DNA of 64,000 nucleotides from Lateolabrax maculatus (Eukaryota > Chordata > Actinopteri > Acropomatiformes > Lateolabracidae). Location of the stretch: contig CM062214.1 in assembly GCA_031216445.1 (NCBI GenBank), positions 15,654,001 through 15,718,000 on the forward strand. Direction: 5' to 3'. Shown here one piece after another: positions 21,841 through 33,150 of this stretch. Below the pieces are notes generated by a model, which did not search any database, was not told the DNA's origin, and worked only from the letters and a program-made list of their open reading frames with translations. Made by a program: the position numbers and the translations under genes. Numbering within the stretch: the first letter of the stretch is position 1; the number at the start of each line of letters is the position of its first letter.

Positions 21841-22660
21841 AGTGGCTGCGCAGGGCAGGGAATGGAGAGCAGCAGGGTTCAAGCCTTGGGTCAGTGGAGC
21901 TTCAGAAGTGACCAGCCAGCTTTGTCCCAGGAGGGATGATGGTGACGGATTCACTGGTGTTTTCTCATGGTCCACTGAACCCTACAGCAAAGACTCCAAC
22001 TTAGAGCCGGCAGAAAGAGGGAGCACTCCTCTCATCTTTAGTTCACAGAACTCCAAAATCGGGGCTGTCTGGACAGGCTCCAGGATGCCTCGAGATACAC
22101 AAAATTCAGCCGCAACCTCACGGTGGCACTGCCAAACTTCATTTCATTCTTTTGCTCCACGTATAATCTGCAGTACACATTAGGCCTCTGACATGCACCG
22201 CAATGGTTCATTTCCCCATTGTAGGGAAGTGTTGAACCACTGTGTTGTCAAGTAGGCTTTATAAGGCGAAAAGATATGAATAGAAACTCCACCCTGTCTT
22301 TTTTCTTTTCAATCTAACTAAGTTAAAAGGCTTACTTACCCCTAATCAAAATGGCAAGCCCACTGGCATGGTATGTCCCAGCTGTGGCCCTGGCGCAGCA
22401 TTTCCCTTCTCCCCGTACATTGTTCTGGGCAGCACATCCAAGAGCTCTTGCTGTGTTATGTACTTAACTGAGGTCAGAGTTGTCATTATCTGGGTCTTGT
22501 TGGCACTAAGGCCTCCTCTGATGATAGGACTCCCTTTCAGACCTGCAGCTTTTAGCACTCCCTAAGAGCTAACCTCGTTGAAGACCAGGCAATCGACCAC
22601 CTGCAAATCTAGCCCAGGGCTGGGACTGTGTTTAAAGGGGTATGTTTTATGACATTCTGT
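21841..22660. promoter_or_regulatory. Candidate conserved non-coding blocks 17a/17b
   Basis: Two complex stretches (21841-22190 and 22340-22640) are GC-richer than their flanks. The first is open for 113 codons on the plus strand. The second has overlapping plus (22368-22565) and minus (22346-22558) frames. None of these peptides has a recognisable domain. The double-strand openness and lack of low complexity fit constrained non-coding DNA better than a gene. Confidence 0.33.
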
Positions 22661-22870
22661 CACATGTGTGCTGTTTGCCCTAACCTGATGCACGTTTGGC
22701 ACAGATGCTCCAAGATTTACCTCTGATCTTTTTCTTTTTTTTTTTTTTTCTTCTTTTTAGTTGGGGGGATTAGTAAAGTTTATATGTACAGACAAGAGAC
22801 TTATGTTCTGTTGATATTAATTAGGTGGCTCAAACTGACTGGAGGCCGGACCCCTGTCATCCATAAACAA
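22661..22870. other. Spacer with T run
   Basis: A T-rich tract at 22727-22759 (TCTTTTTCTTTTTTTTTTTT-like) interrupts ordinary sequence. Confidence 0.5.
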
Positions 22871-23600
22871 GTCAAAATCCAGTGCCTGGATTCAAGCAGA
22901 GCACATTGCAGGGGTATTTTCTTCTGTTGTATTTTCTATCATTGAACAATTTCAAAGCTTGCACAACATCGTTTATTGGAAAATTGATCATTAGAAGCAT
23001 TTTGGCATAGATTGAGCAAAAAACACAAGAGGATATGAGTGTTTGTAGAGGCTTATTTCTTGATCTAAAGCACTGTCGTCTCCATTCTAGCAATACTTCC
23101 ACATTCATGTCAGCCCCATGGTGTTACTCTGTTAGGAATATTTTTTTCAGAATATACTGCATTTTGAAAAGATATATCTCCCCCATGCCTCTCTTGTTCT
23201 CTCATTCTCTTGCTCTCCCTCTCAGTTTCTCTCTGTGTCTTACAAACACACACAGACACACCGACACACACTGCAACATGCACACAACCAGACATGCACA
23301 ATCCCTCTTAAAACCGGTTCTCCCCCCTTTAGCAATTTTGTCAGAAGTTGACAATGTCTTGATTTAGTTGTCTGGCTGTTCCGGCCAGTTTTCCCTGCTG
23401 CGCTAATGTGAACAGGACATCCTGCTGGGCACCAAAGAATACCACTTCACGGCAGCCGCATAGCTGGCAGCTTTTATTTATGGCGCTACCGAAATGAATG
23501 GGTATTAGTGTCCAAACATTTCACCATGCTCCTGCAGCCACACACAAAAGCCACTGATTTCCAGCAAATCTGCACTTATTTTATTCAAGAAGACTAAAGC
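22871..23600. promoter_or_regulatory. Candidate conserved non-coding blocks 18a/18b, HOX/CDX core
   Basis: Block 18a (22871-23110) is complex, with TTTATTGGAAAATTGATCATT near 22971-22990. Block 18b (23370-23600) has GGCAGCTTTTATTTATGGCG (about 23467-23486), whose TTTATGG at 23477-23483 is a posterior HOX/CDX-type core. CACTTATTTTATTC follows near 23573. A CA-rich imperfect repeat (23245-23285) separates the two. Regulatory role is inferred. Confidence 0.38.
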
Positions 23601-23603
23601 TAG

Positions 23604-23644
23604 GGAGAGAGAGAGAGAGATAGACGGAGAGAGAGGGAGAGAGA
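23604..23644. repeat. (GA)n microsatellite, imperfect
   Basis: GA units are interrupted by TAGACG and GG. It directly abuts candidate block 18b, as the (CT)n at 10845 abuts block 10. Confidence 0.9.
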
Positions 23645-23999
23645 AAACATTTATAATGACTTAAAAGACCTCAAAAGAAGAATAGGAATTGCGTTTGAAA
23701 AGGATTTACGAGACAAAAATCGAAAAGAAAAAAATGGCCCCTCCATTTCACTGCATTTGTGTCAGAGTTGAAAATGGAAAATATCTATATCCCTAAAATG
23801 ACTCAACTTAAGTGCTTATAGTCACAAAAACGGCACTTCCTCCACAATCACCCAGTTTTCAGTTGCTCTGTTTTGCCTGGTAGTACAAAGCATTGTATTT
23901 TATAGGACTGTGCCAGGAAGGAAAAAGTATTTTCATCATTGCTGAAATTGTCGATATAAAGTGTCTCCACAAATCACTCTTGCTACCATTTTGCAATCC
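23645..23999. other. AT-rich interval, nothing recognised
   Basis: AT-rich sequence with no supported feature. Confidence 0.4.
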
Positions 24000-25090
24000 A
24001 GGCTGCCTACTGTCTTGTTAACCTATGAATTTTAAGTGGATGGTTCCCATTAGATTGCAGTAGCACTGCTGACTCCTCTTGGCTTTTCTGTGGGGAGCAG
24101 ACTGAGGCAGAGTGTACTCCTGGCCCGGCGCTGCACTTTGCCTGGTCTCTGTGTCCAGGACCTCATCAGCACAGAGTCCACCTGTCCTTGTGTCCCTGCC
24201 ACTCACCTCCCTGCTCTTCATCTGTCATTCCTGCCCTTCTGCAAACACACTCCACTGACATTTTGAAAAACTCTGGCATTCACCCTCAATATGGATTTTT
24301 GTTGATTATAGCTTTCTGTCTGTGAAGATTGCACGTATTATTGACTTTGCAATCCCATGACTATTTGCACAGCTTCTTCCTCCCCTCTGCATCACGGTGA
24401 AGTCCAGCAATAATATTCACCCTGGTTTCTCATAACCTCTTTTCATTATCCTTTCTTTTTTTATTTTTTTCCATATATTTTACTAATCCCCTCTGGCCGC
24501 GACCCTTTCTTTATGCCACCAGAGATCAGAGTTTCTGCAAAGCTTCGGTCACTGATGTCATTAAGATTGGGATCTGATACACTAGATGTCCATTGGTTAA
24601 ATGCCCCTGGCCTGAACTCCCTATTGTCCCCTAATTCCAAGCGGCAGCTCTGTTTCACTTGCTGCATAATAGCCCATAGGTTAAAGTTCTGCTGCTTTTG
24701 CTTTGAATTTACATCTTTCACAGGCTCCAGTCTCTTGTTCTGAGCTGGCGCTTTCTTTTTTTTCCTCCTTTCATTTCTAGCTAACTTCATTGCCTGCAGG
24801 CAGCACGGCTGTTTGTGCTGTAGCTTTCCTGGCAATCTCCCACATACAGGCATCTTTTGGAGGGTCAGAGGAGAGCAACTTGACTTAACAGGTCAACGTA
24901 AGTGGGCTCCGCCCTTCTCCAGAGGGGAAGCCATGGAGCCCTCCATTAGGAGCTGACCTCCACGTTGCACTGGTCTGGCCCCAGCCAGGGTATCACATGG
25001 CTCTGCCTGAGACAGTCTGCTCATTAAAGCCTGCTGCCCATAGCAGGATTAGGCCTTTTCATGGTTTATCCTCTACTCTGACAACTGACA
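24000..25090. promoter_or_regulatory. Long candidate conserved non-coding block 19
   Basis: About 1 kb of mostly complex sequence is interrupted only by a T-rich stretch at 24450-24475. The open frame at 24461-24853 (130 codons, minus) is lysine- and glutamine-rich in the middle with no domain I recognise. It overlaps a 76-codon plus frame. CTTGCTGCATAATAGCCC near 24658 and GGCAGCACGGCTG near 24799 are typical non-repetitive words. I judge non-coding more likely than a gene. Confidence 0.33.
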
Positions 25091-25770
25091 ATGGGCGAGG
25101 ATAGCCGCTTCAAATGGAGTGTGCATATGAATCATGGAATTATAATTGCTCTTTCATGATGAGAATATTGGAAAATCTATCCACATGCACAATGCAAAGA
25201 ATTAATTGGGGTCTGTTTTCAAGGGCACATTGCTACACTATATGAGCCTAAGAAAACGGGAAGGGTGGTAATGAGGCATTTTCAATACAGCACAGCACCT
25301 GTACACAGACCGCTGTTTGCACACACACACTCACACCTTCTGCCTGTAACCTTTACCCACCATGATACTTTTACTCAAAGTTTCACTGCACTTAATACAC
25401 AATGGAGTGCCCTGTTTACTTGTGTTGTGATGTTTTCAAAGAGCAACCCCATTAACAGTGGTGGCCCGTTCCCCTTAGCTTCCTAAGGGTGTGCGGGTTA
25501 TGGAGGGCTGTAGCTTGGGCGCAGAGTAGGAAACTAAGACGACACTACCTCTTGCGCTGTGTGGGAGGGAGAGAGCTGGTGATAGCGAGGCAACAGAGCA
25601 GCTATCTGCAGCACCAAGCCCTAGTCATGCCTCCTATTTACACCACAACTCTGTCTATTTTCATTATTCATATTTCATGTGGTGTCATGGCATGAAAGAG
25701 TATTTTTTGCTTCATGGTGGAGGGCAGGTTATGGCTGGCACGCAGGTCGCATGGCTCCCAGCACTTTGGG
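25091..25770. other. Mixed interval, nothing firm
   Basis: A short CA tract (25319-25330) and two small plus frames (25265-25486 and 25489-25695) with no recognisable content are all I see. Confidence 0.3.
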
Positions 25771-26560
25771 TTGGGGTTAGGGGGGAATATTTGGATTCAA
25801 AGCATCAAAACAGCCTACACAAATAGAAAATAAATATTTTTTCTGAGACAAAATGTCCAATCCTCTGTAGTTATCCAGAAAATGTAACTTTACATAAATC
25901 TGATGAATGAAAACCTCAACATAAAAATCTAAAGGTAAAATTGTCACTTTTAAATGATTTCTTATAACTGAATAGAAAAAAAAATCATTACCTAATTTAA
26001 AGTGTGAACAACACCATTGTCGTTTACATATGTAGTGAAGCTTTTTCACACTCATCTGTAATAAACGCAATGTGATAAGAACCAGGTATATTTAAAAGGT
26101 GTTAATTAACAGCTGATTTAATACACTCCTTTCTATTTCAAATGATTCCCCTATCAATAACCACCTGTCATTTTGTTTTAGAAAAACAATGCTGAAAACT
26201 ATATATTTTTGTTTGTTTTATTTTTTATTTTTGTGTGTGTATGTGTGTTTCCGATTTAAAGTGTCCCTTGTGTAACTCACAGATTTTTCGATGAAAAATG
26301 TGCATTATAGTTTGGAGTTTTTAAAGTTCTTATTGAGTTGTCACAACATTTGTAAATAAATTACTTATATCTGTAGATTTAATTTTACAGTATTTAGCTG
26401 ATTACAATTTAAAGAAAAATCATATTTTACCTGTTAAGCTAAGACTCAGTACTATTCATTAAAATTTCAAGGACCACATGGTAAACAGGACAAAATGTTA
26501 GGAAATGAGTTTAGTTTTAGTGAGCAACAGAGAAATTCTTTTGGAGAGCTGTCAAAAACA
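25771..26560. other. AT-rich interval, nothing recognised
   Basis: AT-rich, with an imperfect TG stretch at 26232-26250 and T runs. A 97-codon minus frame (25777-26070) has no recognisable domain. Confidence 0.4.
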
Positions 26561-26960
26561 GAAAGAGGCCAGAGAAAAGAAGAACTGAAACTCTGTTAGC
26601 AACGCAATTAAACTCTGGTAATGAGGTCAGACATCAGATCCAGTGCAAGTGATATCATTACACAGGCTGAACGGATGGGCTGCTCCAGCTGCCATGCTCT
26701 TGCTGTGGGATTAGACTCACTGTCCTGAGGGGAGCACTTTTACTAGGCTGACCCCTTCCTGCCACTGGGGCACCAGCCACCCCCTGGGCTCCCTGGGGCT
26801 CTGGCCCACAGTCCTGGTGCCAGTGGCACCAACAGGACTGCGGAGAAGTGAACTGTGCTGCCACGTGGGATGACAGGACTCGCCACTCCATTAGGAAGCA
26901 CAGAGACAGGCAGGCACCAGCACACAATCCACCCTGTGTTGCCAACTACGAATTACTGGG
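26561..26960. promoter_or_regulatory. Candidate conserved non-coding block 20, GC-rich with hairpin
   Basis: 26700-26940 is one of the GC-richest stretches of the window. It is preceded by AATGAGGTCAGACATCAGATC near 26619. It contains the long inverted repeat listed separately. Two minus-strand frames overlap here (95 and 60 codons) without recognisable domains. It could be an enhancer, a decayed exon or a structured RNA. Confidence 0.33.
26760..26828. other. Long GC-rich hairpin
   Basis: TGCCACTGGGGCACCAG (26760-26776) pairs with CTGGTGCCAGTGGCA (26814-26828) with only a two-base bulge. Inside the loop, TGGG and CCCA words can extend the stem. The arms are not simple repeat. No known microRNA seed was recognised on either arm. 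Confidence 0.7.
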
Positions 26961-27230
26961 TTCCTCTATTTCAGTCAGCTCATTTGTAAAAACCAACTAA
27001 CAATGACAAGGTGATAAGAAGACATTGTATCAGTGATTAGAGTGCTGCGTTTGAACCTGTTGATGGTTAAGATATGGCTTTCAAATAAAACACAACTTTA
27101 TGCCATCTTTCTGGAAAAGGAATCCTCTCTGTTTAGTTAAAATCATGGTTCATACTTGCAAACAAGATTGAAATAATGAAACATACAGATTGGTAGCAGT
27201 CTAATTTTCTTTCCCCATTGTCTGGAGCCT
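26961..27230. other. AT-rich spacer
   Basis: Nothing is recognised in this stretch. Confidence 0.4.
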
Positions 27231-27880
27231 CGTTTGCAGAGTCCCTAGCAGGAGTCGGCTTAATTTGTCTTTTCTTATTTGGTCTGCTTGTGTGTTTTGT
27301 GCTGTTCTCTTTTTGTCTCCCATGATTACTTTGAGGATATCGTTATGACATTCAGCAGCAACAATAATTCTTCTGTTCTAATTCATATCAATTAGTAGGG
27401 GATGGTAATTCAAACTGACGGCACAGTGTATCTTGAAAGGCTTGCGAGGATGTTGTGGCGGCAGCATCACTGTGCAGCCAAAAGCCACCCTCCTTTCCCC
27501 TTTCTTCCCCTTTTCTGTCTTTCAGTCCACAACAAGGGGCTCCAAGCAAAGAGGACAATACAAGTCGGAGCCAGTACTTTGATAATTAGTTATTGATTGA
27601 GAACAATGGCATGGCGTACACTGTCGTATTAGCTAGACGCCAGTAGGTCGCGACACCAAGAGCAGCCATCAAGAAACGAGGGCCAAAACATGCCTGACTC
27701 CCCTAATAAGATATTCCTTCATGTTTTTCTCTTTCATTTCCCTCCTCTTTTTCCTTCCTCAGGCATGTTAGTGTTCAGGCTACATGGGGTCAAAAGTATT
27801 AATGCTTGTGCACAAACGAGTGCCTGATGAAGGAGAATTTAATTAGGGAATGCCCACTCAAGCTTCTCATACCACATTGC
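27231..27880. promoter_or_regulatory. Candidate conserved non-coding block 21, strong
   Basis: Long complex sequence contains ATCAATTAGTAGG (about 27388-27400), GATAATTAGTTATTGATTGA (27581-27600, with TAATTAG at 27583-27589) and TTTAATTAGGG (27838-27848). A CpG-bearing stretch GACGCCAGTAGGTCGCGACA lies near 27636. Pyrimidine-rich tracts separate the sites. Several spaced TAATTAG cores in non-repetitive context suggest a developmental enhancer. Confidence 0.42.
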
Positions 27881-28440
27881 CCTGTTTTTCTTTATTGTTT
27901 CTTTGTTTTGTAGGACTTTTCATTGCAAGTGTCCCAAAAACAAAACAAAAAACAAGAAAGACAGTATAAAAAAATATTGTGAATGTCCTGGCGCTGCTAG
28001 CATTGTTTTCATAATATAGAGAAATAGAGATTGCCAAATGAAACATGCATTAAAATATTGTGAAGCAGTGTTATATATCTAATACCACCTATTTATCAAG
28101 CGTATGTTTGTATGAATTATATTATAATGGCGAGAGTCTAATCAGGGCCAGCACTAAAAAATAGAAAGACATAAACAGTATCTGGTATTATTTTACACAC
28201 GTGATTGACCTGAGCTGTGTATCACATTCTTACAGACAATGTGGTTGTCTGGAGTGAAAACAGATGCATTTCACCACACATATTGATGGCTGCATGCTTA
28301 CAGTGCCTGATGCATGTCAGTGATGGTGAAAGTTTGGCTTTTAACCAAGCTGTGTTTACCTATAATAGAATATCCTCAAATAATTGGTAGGTCTGCTTGC
28401 TAAAGAGGGATATGTCAGGTTTGGCATCGGTGTGAAAGAA
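27881..28440. other. AT-rich interval, nothing recognised
   Basis: AAACAAAACAAAAAACAAG-type A-rich sequence lies near 27940, with ordinary AT-rich DNA elsewhere. Confidence 0.4.
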
Positions 28441-28900
28441 GCTCCCTAACTCACTTCACCTGATCCGTGGCCTGTAAAGATGCACCTGGCATTAAACAGA
28501 CAGGGCAGGAGCATCAACTGAACAATGGAGGACTGTCAGGACCGACAGCAGGGCACGGCTCTACCATCACTGCTCTGACAGGGAGGGCCTCAGAGGGTAA
28601 ACTGCTTTGCTGGAACTAATTAAACAGATGAAGTTATGACATGAATATGCAGATGTTGTTTACATTTTACCATATGGTATTATTTCAGGTAATAACGCAC
28701 AGGAGAGGCTTCCCACTCATTAATGTGAAGGGATGGAGTGAAAACACTGTCTATCAAGAGACACTCGGAGCGTGTTCAAGAAATATGATCAGACTGACAC
28801 TCGGGTATTGAAATCTATTTCAAGCCACTCAATTAACATGCATGTTGATAGCAGTTTGATTTAAATTGTTAGCAAACTAGATGTTGTACAGGCTATTCCG
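28441..28900. promoter_or_regulatory. Candidate conserved non-coding block 22
   Basis: Mixed sequence contains CTCATTAATGTGAAGG (about 28717-28732), CACTCAATTAACATGCATG (about 28827-28845) and a GC-richer part at 28490-28610. Function is inferred. Confidence 0.33.
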
Positions 28901-29270
28901 TATTGAAGGTACACGTGAATTTAGTGAATTTATTCATTTTCTTTAAATCTATCTAAATGTGTCAGATTTTAATTTAAATTTAGAATAAAATGAATTATCA
29001 CAAACTTAGCAGTGTCTTGTTACCTAATATGACAATATTTCACTATAGCTAATCTACAGCCTCCTAGTGGCATTTAAATTCAATAGAGTCACTCATGCAG
29101 TTAAATCATATTTCAGAGCTGCTGTATGTCTAGAGGTTCTTACTCAGAGATGCCTCAGTACACCTGCCATAAACCCAGTTAAATTCTCAATGCACAACTT
29201 GCATTTAACTCAACTTCTATAATTTTTTAAAGTGTTAAAAGTAGTAGGGTAGTAGTAACTGTCTGAGTTC
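28901..29270. other. AT-rich interval, nothing recognised
   Basis: AT-rich sequence with no supported feature. Confidence 0.4.
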
Positions 29271-29680
29271 TTTTTCCCCCGTTTTGTGTGCAGCCTTACC
29301 ATTCCCCCGGAGCGGGTGCTGAGAGGTTAAGAGGGAAAGGGCCGATGGAGTCGCGTTTAGTAAGAAGTGTGGGATCACGGGGGCCAGCTGGTGGGGTGAT
29401 GGGGAGCGTAATTGTGCCCGCTGTGTGGATAGGGTGGGGGGGTGAAAGGATGGGGTGAGAAGCCCTGGAAAAAAGGGAGGGGAGGGGACACCTCAATTAC
29501 CTGTGCTCCCTCTGACCCCTCTCTCCCTCTGTCTCTCCACGGACAGACCCACTGTCTGAGAGGCGGGGCGCATTTCCACAGGCAGATGCACATCCCCCTC
29601 CTTTGTTCAAGATAGCATTCGCTCCTTTTCGTGAGCTGCAGAAACTTAATTGCAACAATCTCCTCTCTCATGTGTTTTTT
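29271..29680. promoter_or_regulatory. Candidate conserved non-coding block 23, G-rich strand
   Basis: The plus strand is strongly G-rich between 29300 and 29490, with CpGs near 29345-29380 and G runs including GGGTGGGGGGG at 29432-29442. Further G runs follow (29449-29455, 29474-29487). Two overlapping minus frames (66 and 110 codons) are proline-rich because of this bias and show no domain. It ends in GTGAGCTGCAGAAACTTAATTGC near 29631. Confidence 0.35.
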
Positions 29681-29980
29681 TTTTTTTCCTTTATTTGTCA
29701 CTGTCAAAAATCAGAATTTTCTCTTAAAAAAAGAAAAAGAAAATCAAAGCATTTTTCTGTTGTGTATTTATGTTTTGATCACGGAACTTGGTCAGGCGAT
29801 ATTAGATTAAAGATGTACAACAAAATAAAAAGCAAATTTACCTGAACTGAGCAGTTCTCTCAAAGATATTCAGCAGGTTACATGCAGCTGTCATAGTTTA
29901 TTTTGGAGCTCCTGCTTGGGCTAATACAGTAAGTGACAGAGACTGGTGTAAAATCAATACTTCACAGGAGTGTGATGTCT
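29681..29980. other. AT-rich spacer with T/A runs
   Basis: A T run at 29677-29688 and A-rich sequence near 29726-29750. Nothing further. Confidence 0.4.
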
Positions 29981-30480
29981 TAATAAACTCTCTGTGTTGT
30001 TCAGACAGGAAAGCTAGACATGTACGAGAAGGACTACAGCGCAGGCCATTGTGAAGCTGTCAAGTCTAGCCCTCAAAAGCAGATGAAGCTGTCAGATTAT
30101 TAATATGTTTATACTGACAGGCCCCAAGTCCACCCCTAAAACCCTCCCCTCTTTCAATGTCTCTCAAAAAATATGCTCAGCTTCAAAGACAGAGGCCATG
30201 GGGTTGGATGCAAGGTCAAAGGCCAAATACATTTTGAAAGCAAATTCTCTTCCTTTTGCAACCTGTTTTTATTGCTGTCGCTCCCCTTCTCTGTGGCGAC
30301 CATTCAGCTGAAACTTAGGCTGAATTGGCAGCAGCTTTCAAAGCGCTTGGCAGCCTGGTGATCCTCAGGAGCTCTCAGCTGACATCTCTCTGGGCTTGTC
30401 TATGCTCAGGGGTCAGCGCGAGCCCTGACTCCCAGGACCCACTCACTCAGGCGCTACCATGAGTCAGTCCCGCAGACTGA
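29981..30480. promoter_or_regulatory. Candidate conserved non-coding block 24, DR1 nuclear-receptor site
   Basis: AGGTCA-A-AGGCCA at 30213-30225 is a DR1 element with one mismatch in the second half-site, the type bound by HNF4, RXR heterodimers and COUP-TFs. A TGTCAGATTATTAATATG homeodomain run sits at about 30089-30106. Overlapping plus frames (30105-30311 and 30173-30361) show no domains. Confidence 0.4.
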
Positions 30481-30960
30481 AATTAAAATGTGAAAAGCTG
30501 TGCGACTGAAGGCATTCCTCGCCCCCCATGGCATTTTCCTTTCTCTGTGACAGTTCCTCTGAGACTGCTTTTTCTTTCATGTTTCTTTTTTCCCTTTAGA
30601 TTATTTAACAACATGCGAACAGAGCTGTCAAGGAGAGACATGCTTGATCGACAGAGCAAGGGAGTGTCTTAGTCAACATGGGGTTAAATTCGATTTTCTG
30701 CATGTTCAGTACGCTAGTCTCAAGCCAGTTATTGCCTTGGCTTGATGTTTTTTGATGGATCAATTATCCATTATAACATGTTGCGAAGCCAAACATAACG
30801 GCAACTGTGACACCTGTCACAATCTTCTATTAGGGTAAGGAAATTGAAATAATTTAATGACAGCTAATTTAGTCTTTGTTTTGAATCTCATTATGGCTGC
30901 AGTAATTGTGTTCTATAAAAAAAAACTGAAAGTGAAATATGACTGCGCACTCAAAGTAAA
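30481..30960. promoter_or_regulatory. Candidate conserved non-coding block 25 (weak to moderate)
   Basis: TTTAATGACAGCTAATTTAG (30853-30872) is followed by CTTTGTT (30874-30880, SOX type). CTCATTATGGCTGCAGTAAT follows at about 30888-30907. The upstream half is less distinctive. Confidence 0.33.
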
Positions 30961-31460
30961 GTACCCCGACTAGAGCTATTAATTTGATATCTCTCACTGA
31001 AAACAGAAGTGAATAAATTGTGCTTTATCAGATTCAGACAAACAAGTTTGAAAAGACTATGAGATCTTGGAGATTTTTATTTTCTACTTTAAAGTCCGGT
31101 ATAGATTAAGTTAATATAATGCTATGATAACACTGTAGAAAACGGAGACAAGGAAAACACAACAAAGCCTCAATATTAAACATGTATACCAAGAAGAGCT
31201 GTTAGTAAACACGTAAAATAATTAAAGAATCAAGAAGAATTGTAGCATATTTATTTTATTATCTTATATATATATATATATACACACACATATATACTTT
31301 GCTCTGGGTAACATAACAATATAAAACAGACAAAAAGACACAGATTTAAACATCTCCAGCAGTCTGAAATGTTAATGGAAATTTACAATTATCACCAGAT
31401 CATATTTAGCATCGCACCACCTAATAAGTCAAAGATATTACTTCAGATTGGGACAAAAGC
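30961..31460. other. AT-rich interval with TA/CA microsatellite
   Basis: Apart from the microsatellite at 31265-31296 nothing is recognised. Confidence 0.4.
31265..31296. repeat. (TA)n(CA)n(TA)n microsatellite
   Basis: A TA run is followed by five CA units and a short return to TA. Confidence 0.9.
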
Positions 31461-32460
31461 GCAGAGAGCTGAATAGATGTGATATGCTTGTCAATAACAC
31501 GTATGTGAGAAAGCTGCGTGGGAGCGTCTTATCGGTACATGTGTGCCTATACTTGAATTTGCAAGTAAAGAGCCTTATTGGGATTACGCACGGTACATTC
31601 TAGTTCGTATCATAAAGAGAAAGAGGGACTAGATGTGTCTCTCTTTTTTTCAGGGATTCGGTAAGCTCTCTGTCAATGGTTTGGAGTTGAATTGCCCTGG
31701 ATAGCTCCCCTCATTCCATGGAATGATCTCAGACCTAATTTACTGGGCAGCTCAGGATCCAAAGCATACAAGGCTCTCCTCTGCATAGAATGTGTGAAAT
31801 AGATAGAGCAGCCATCCCTCAGATGTGCTGAAGTAATCTTCAGCCAGAGCTGGTCCAGCAGGCCTCACCCCTAAAGGGATTGATGCAGTGTCAAAACCTT
31901 TGGCTCAGGGGTCATCCTCTCTTCTTGCCTCCCCAATCTGACAAAAGCTGAATTTCTTTCCCTCACTATTCGTTTCTCTTTTTTCTTCTATTGAATTCAT
32001 CAGCGAGGGAGCCATGAGATGTGAGATGTGAATGAAACATTTTCATTAGAAGGGAGGAGAATCCCCGGTCAGAGACAAGGCCGGAGCTGATCTGAGCCAA
32101 TGACATCCTCACCAATTCTTTCTTTCTTTTTTTTTTTTGTCCTTCTTACTTTCCCCAGCTGTCACTCTCTGCGGTATGTGGCAAGCTGATTGAAATCAGC
32201 ACTGTGTCAGGGCCGTCATATCTCAGAAAGACATAAAACATGCAGAAACATCAATAAGCAACAGGCCGCTGACAGCTCTCAGGCACCGATGCCGGCGAGG
32301 AGAGATGAGGGGAAGGTTAGGACTCTGGGGGGATGCTGTGCAGTTGAAGTGTCTTCTTCAGGCTTCACTGAGACCCAGGGAAGACAAGATAAAGTCTATC
32401 AGGTTATCGCCTAGTTCAAGTTGCTTCTCGGACAGCAAGGCCACTGGGATGCTGGATGTC
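31461..32460. promoter_or_regulatory. Candidate conserved non-coding block 26, long
   Basis: CpG-containing complex sequence (31490-31620, with TTATTGGGATTACGCACGG) is followed by a second complex part from about 31980. Notable words are the dyad GCTGATT-GA-AATCAGC at 32185-32200 and AACATCAATAAGCAACAGGC near 32246. A T run (32125-32139) sits between them. Open frames at 32190-32414 and 32305-32571 are not recognised. Confidence 0.36.
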
Positions 32461-32465
32461 AGAAG

Positions 32466-32545
32466 ATCTGTGCGTGTGTGTGCGAGCTCATGTGTGTGTA
32501 CAGTAAGCGTGTGTTTCTGTGGGTCTGTGTGTGTGCTCATGCAGG
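32466..32545. repeat. Imperfect TG-rich repeat
   Basis: TGTGCGTGTGTGTGCG, TGTGTGTGTACAG and CTGTGTGTGTGC units are separated by short unique words. This low complexity explains the overlapping frames in both strands here. Confidence 0.75.
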
Positions 32546-32849
32546 TGCACAGTATTTGGGGAAAGAGCTGAGACAGACGTTGCTTACCGCTAGTTTGACA
32601 TTGAATTTGCCTGATTAAATTTGAGAGAAAATAATTTTGCACTGCACGATGAACATTTTGCCATACACTAAATGTATAAGATGTGATATGCTCAAACTGT
32701 CAGATGAGTATTTTGAATTTTATTTCTTGGTAACTGTATTTTTAAAATACCTGAAAAAAATATTTTCTACTACGACATTGCAAATGAGCCTTTTTTAGTC
32801 ATGTGTGCCTGTAAAATAAGATTGATAATGCACTAGTTTTACCCTGTAG
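32546..32849. other. AT-rich spacer
   Basis: Nothing is recognised in this stretch. Confidence 0.4.
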
Positions 32850-33150
32850 TAGGGGCCAGGAGATGCTTTGGGATTTTCAGTGTGTATTTAATTCACTAAT
32901 GGGAGGTAAAGGTGATAGTCTGTTAGATCACAGCCTGACACTAACTCTTACCACTGCTAATTAGGCAAGTTTTTAGCCCAGAAAAACTGCTGAATCTCCT
33001 GTTTCTCACACCTGATAATGGTCATCATGGTGCCCTAACCTACCTGTGTAGAATTATGATACGGGACAAATAATCAGCTTTACAGGATTCTGACTTTGAC
33101 GAGGTAAATTCACCAGTAATTAGCATGACACAGAAGTCGATGAAGGGAGC
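32850..33150. promoter_or_regulatory. Candidate conserved non-coding block 27
   Basis: Contains CTGCTAATTAGGC (32955-32967), CACACCTGATAATGG (about 33007-33021) and CACCAGTAATTAGCATG (33109-33125) in complex sequence without simple repeats. Confidence 0.35.

Noticed and set aside
24461..24853. 130-codon minus-strand frame as a gene
   Set aside because: Low-complexity lysine/glutamine stretch, overlapping plus frame, no domain, no splice or promoter context.
27030..27060. GCGTTTGAACCTGTTGATGG as an inverted tRNA T-arm
   Set aside because: No matching A-box, acceptor stem or cloverleaf around it.
31640..31670. TTTTTTTCAG acceptor before GGATTCGGTAAGC as a micro-exon
   Set aside because: The implied exon is only a few bases and nothing supports it.
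32101..32200. T run followed by CCCCAG as a splice acceptor with an exon after it
   Set aside because: The following frames (for example from 32190) show no domain, and no matching donor stands out.
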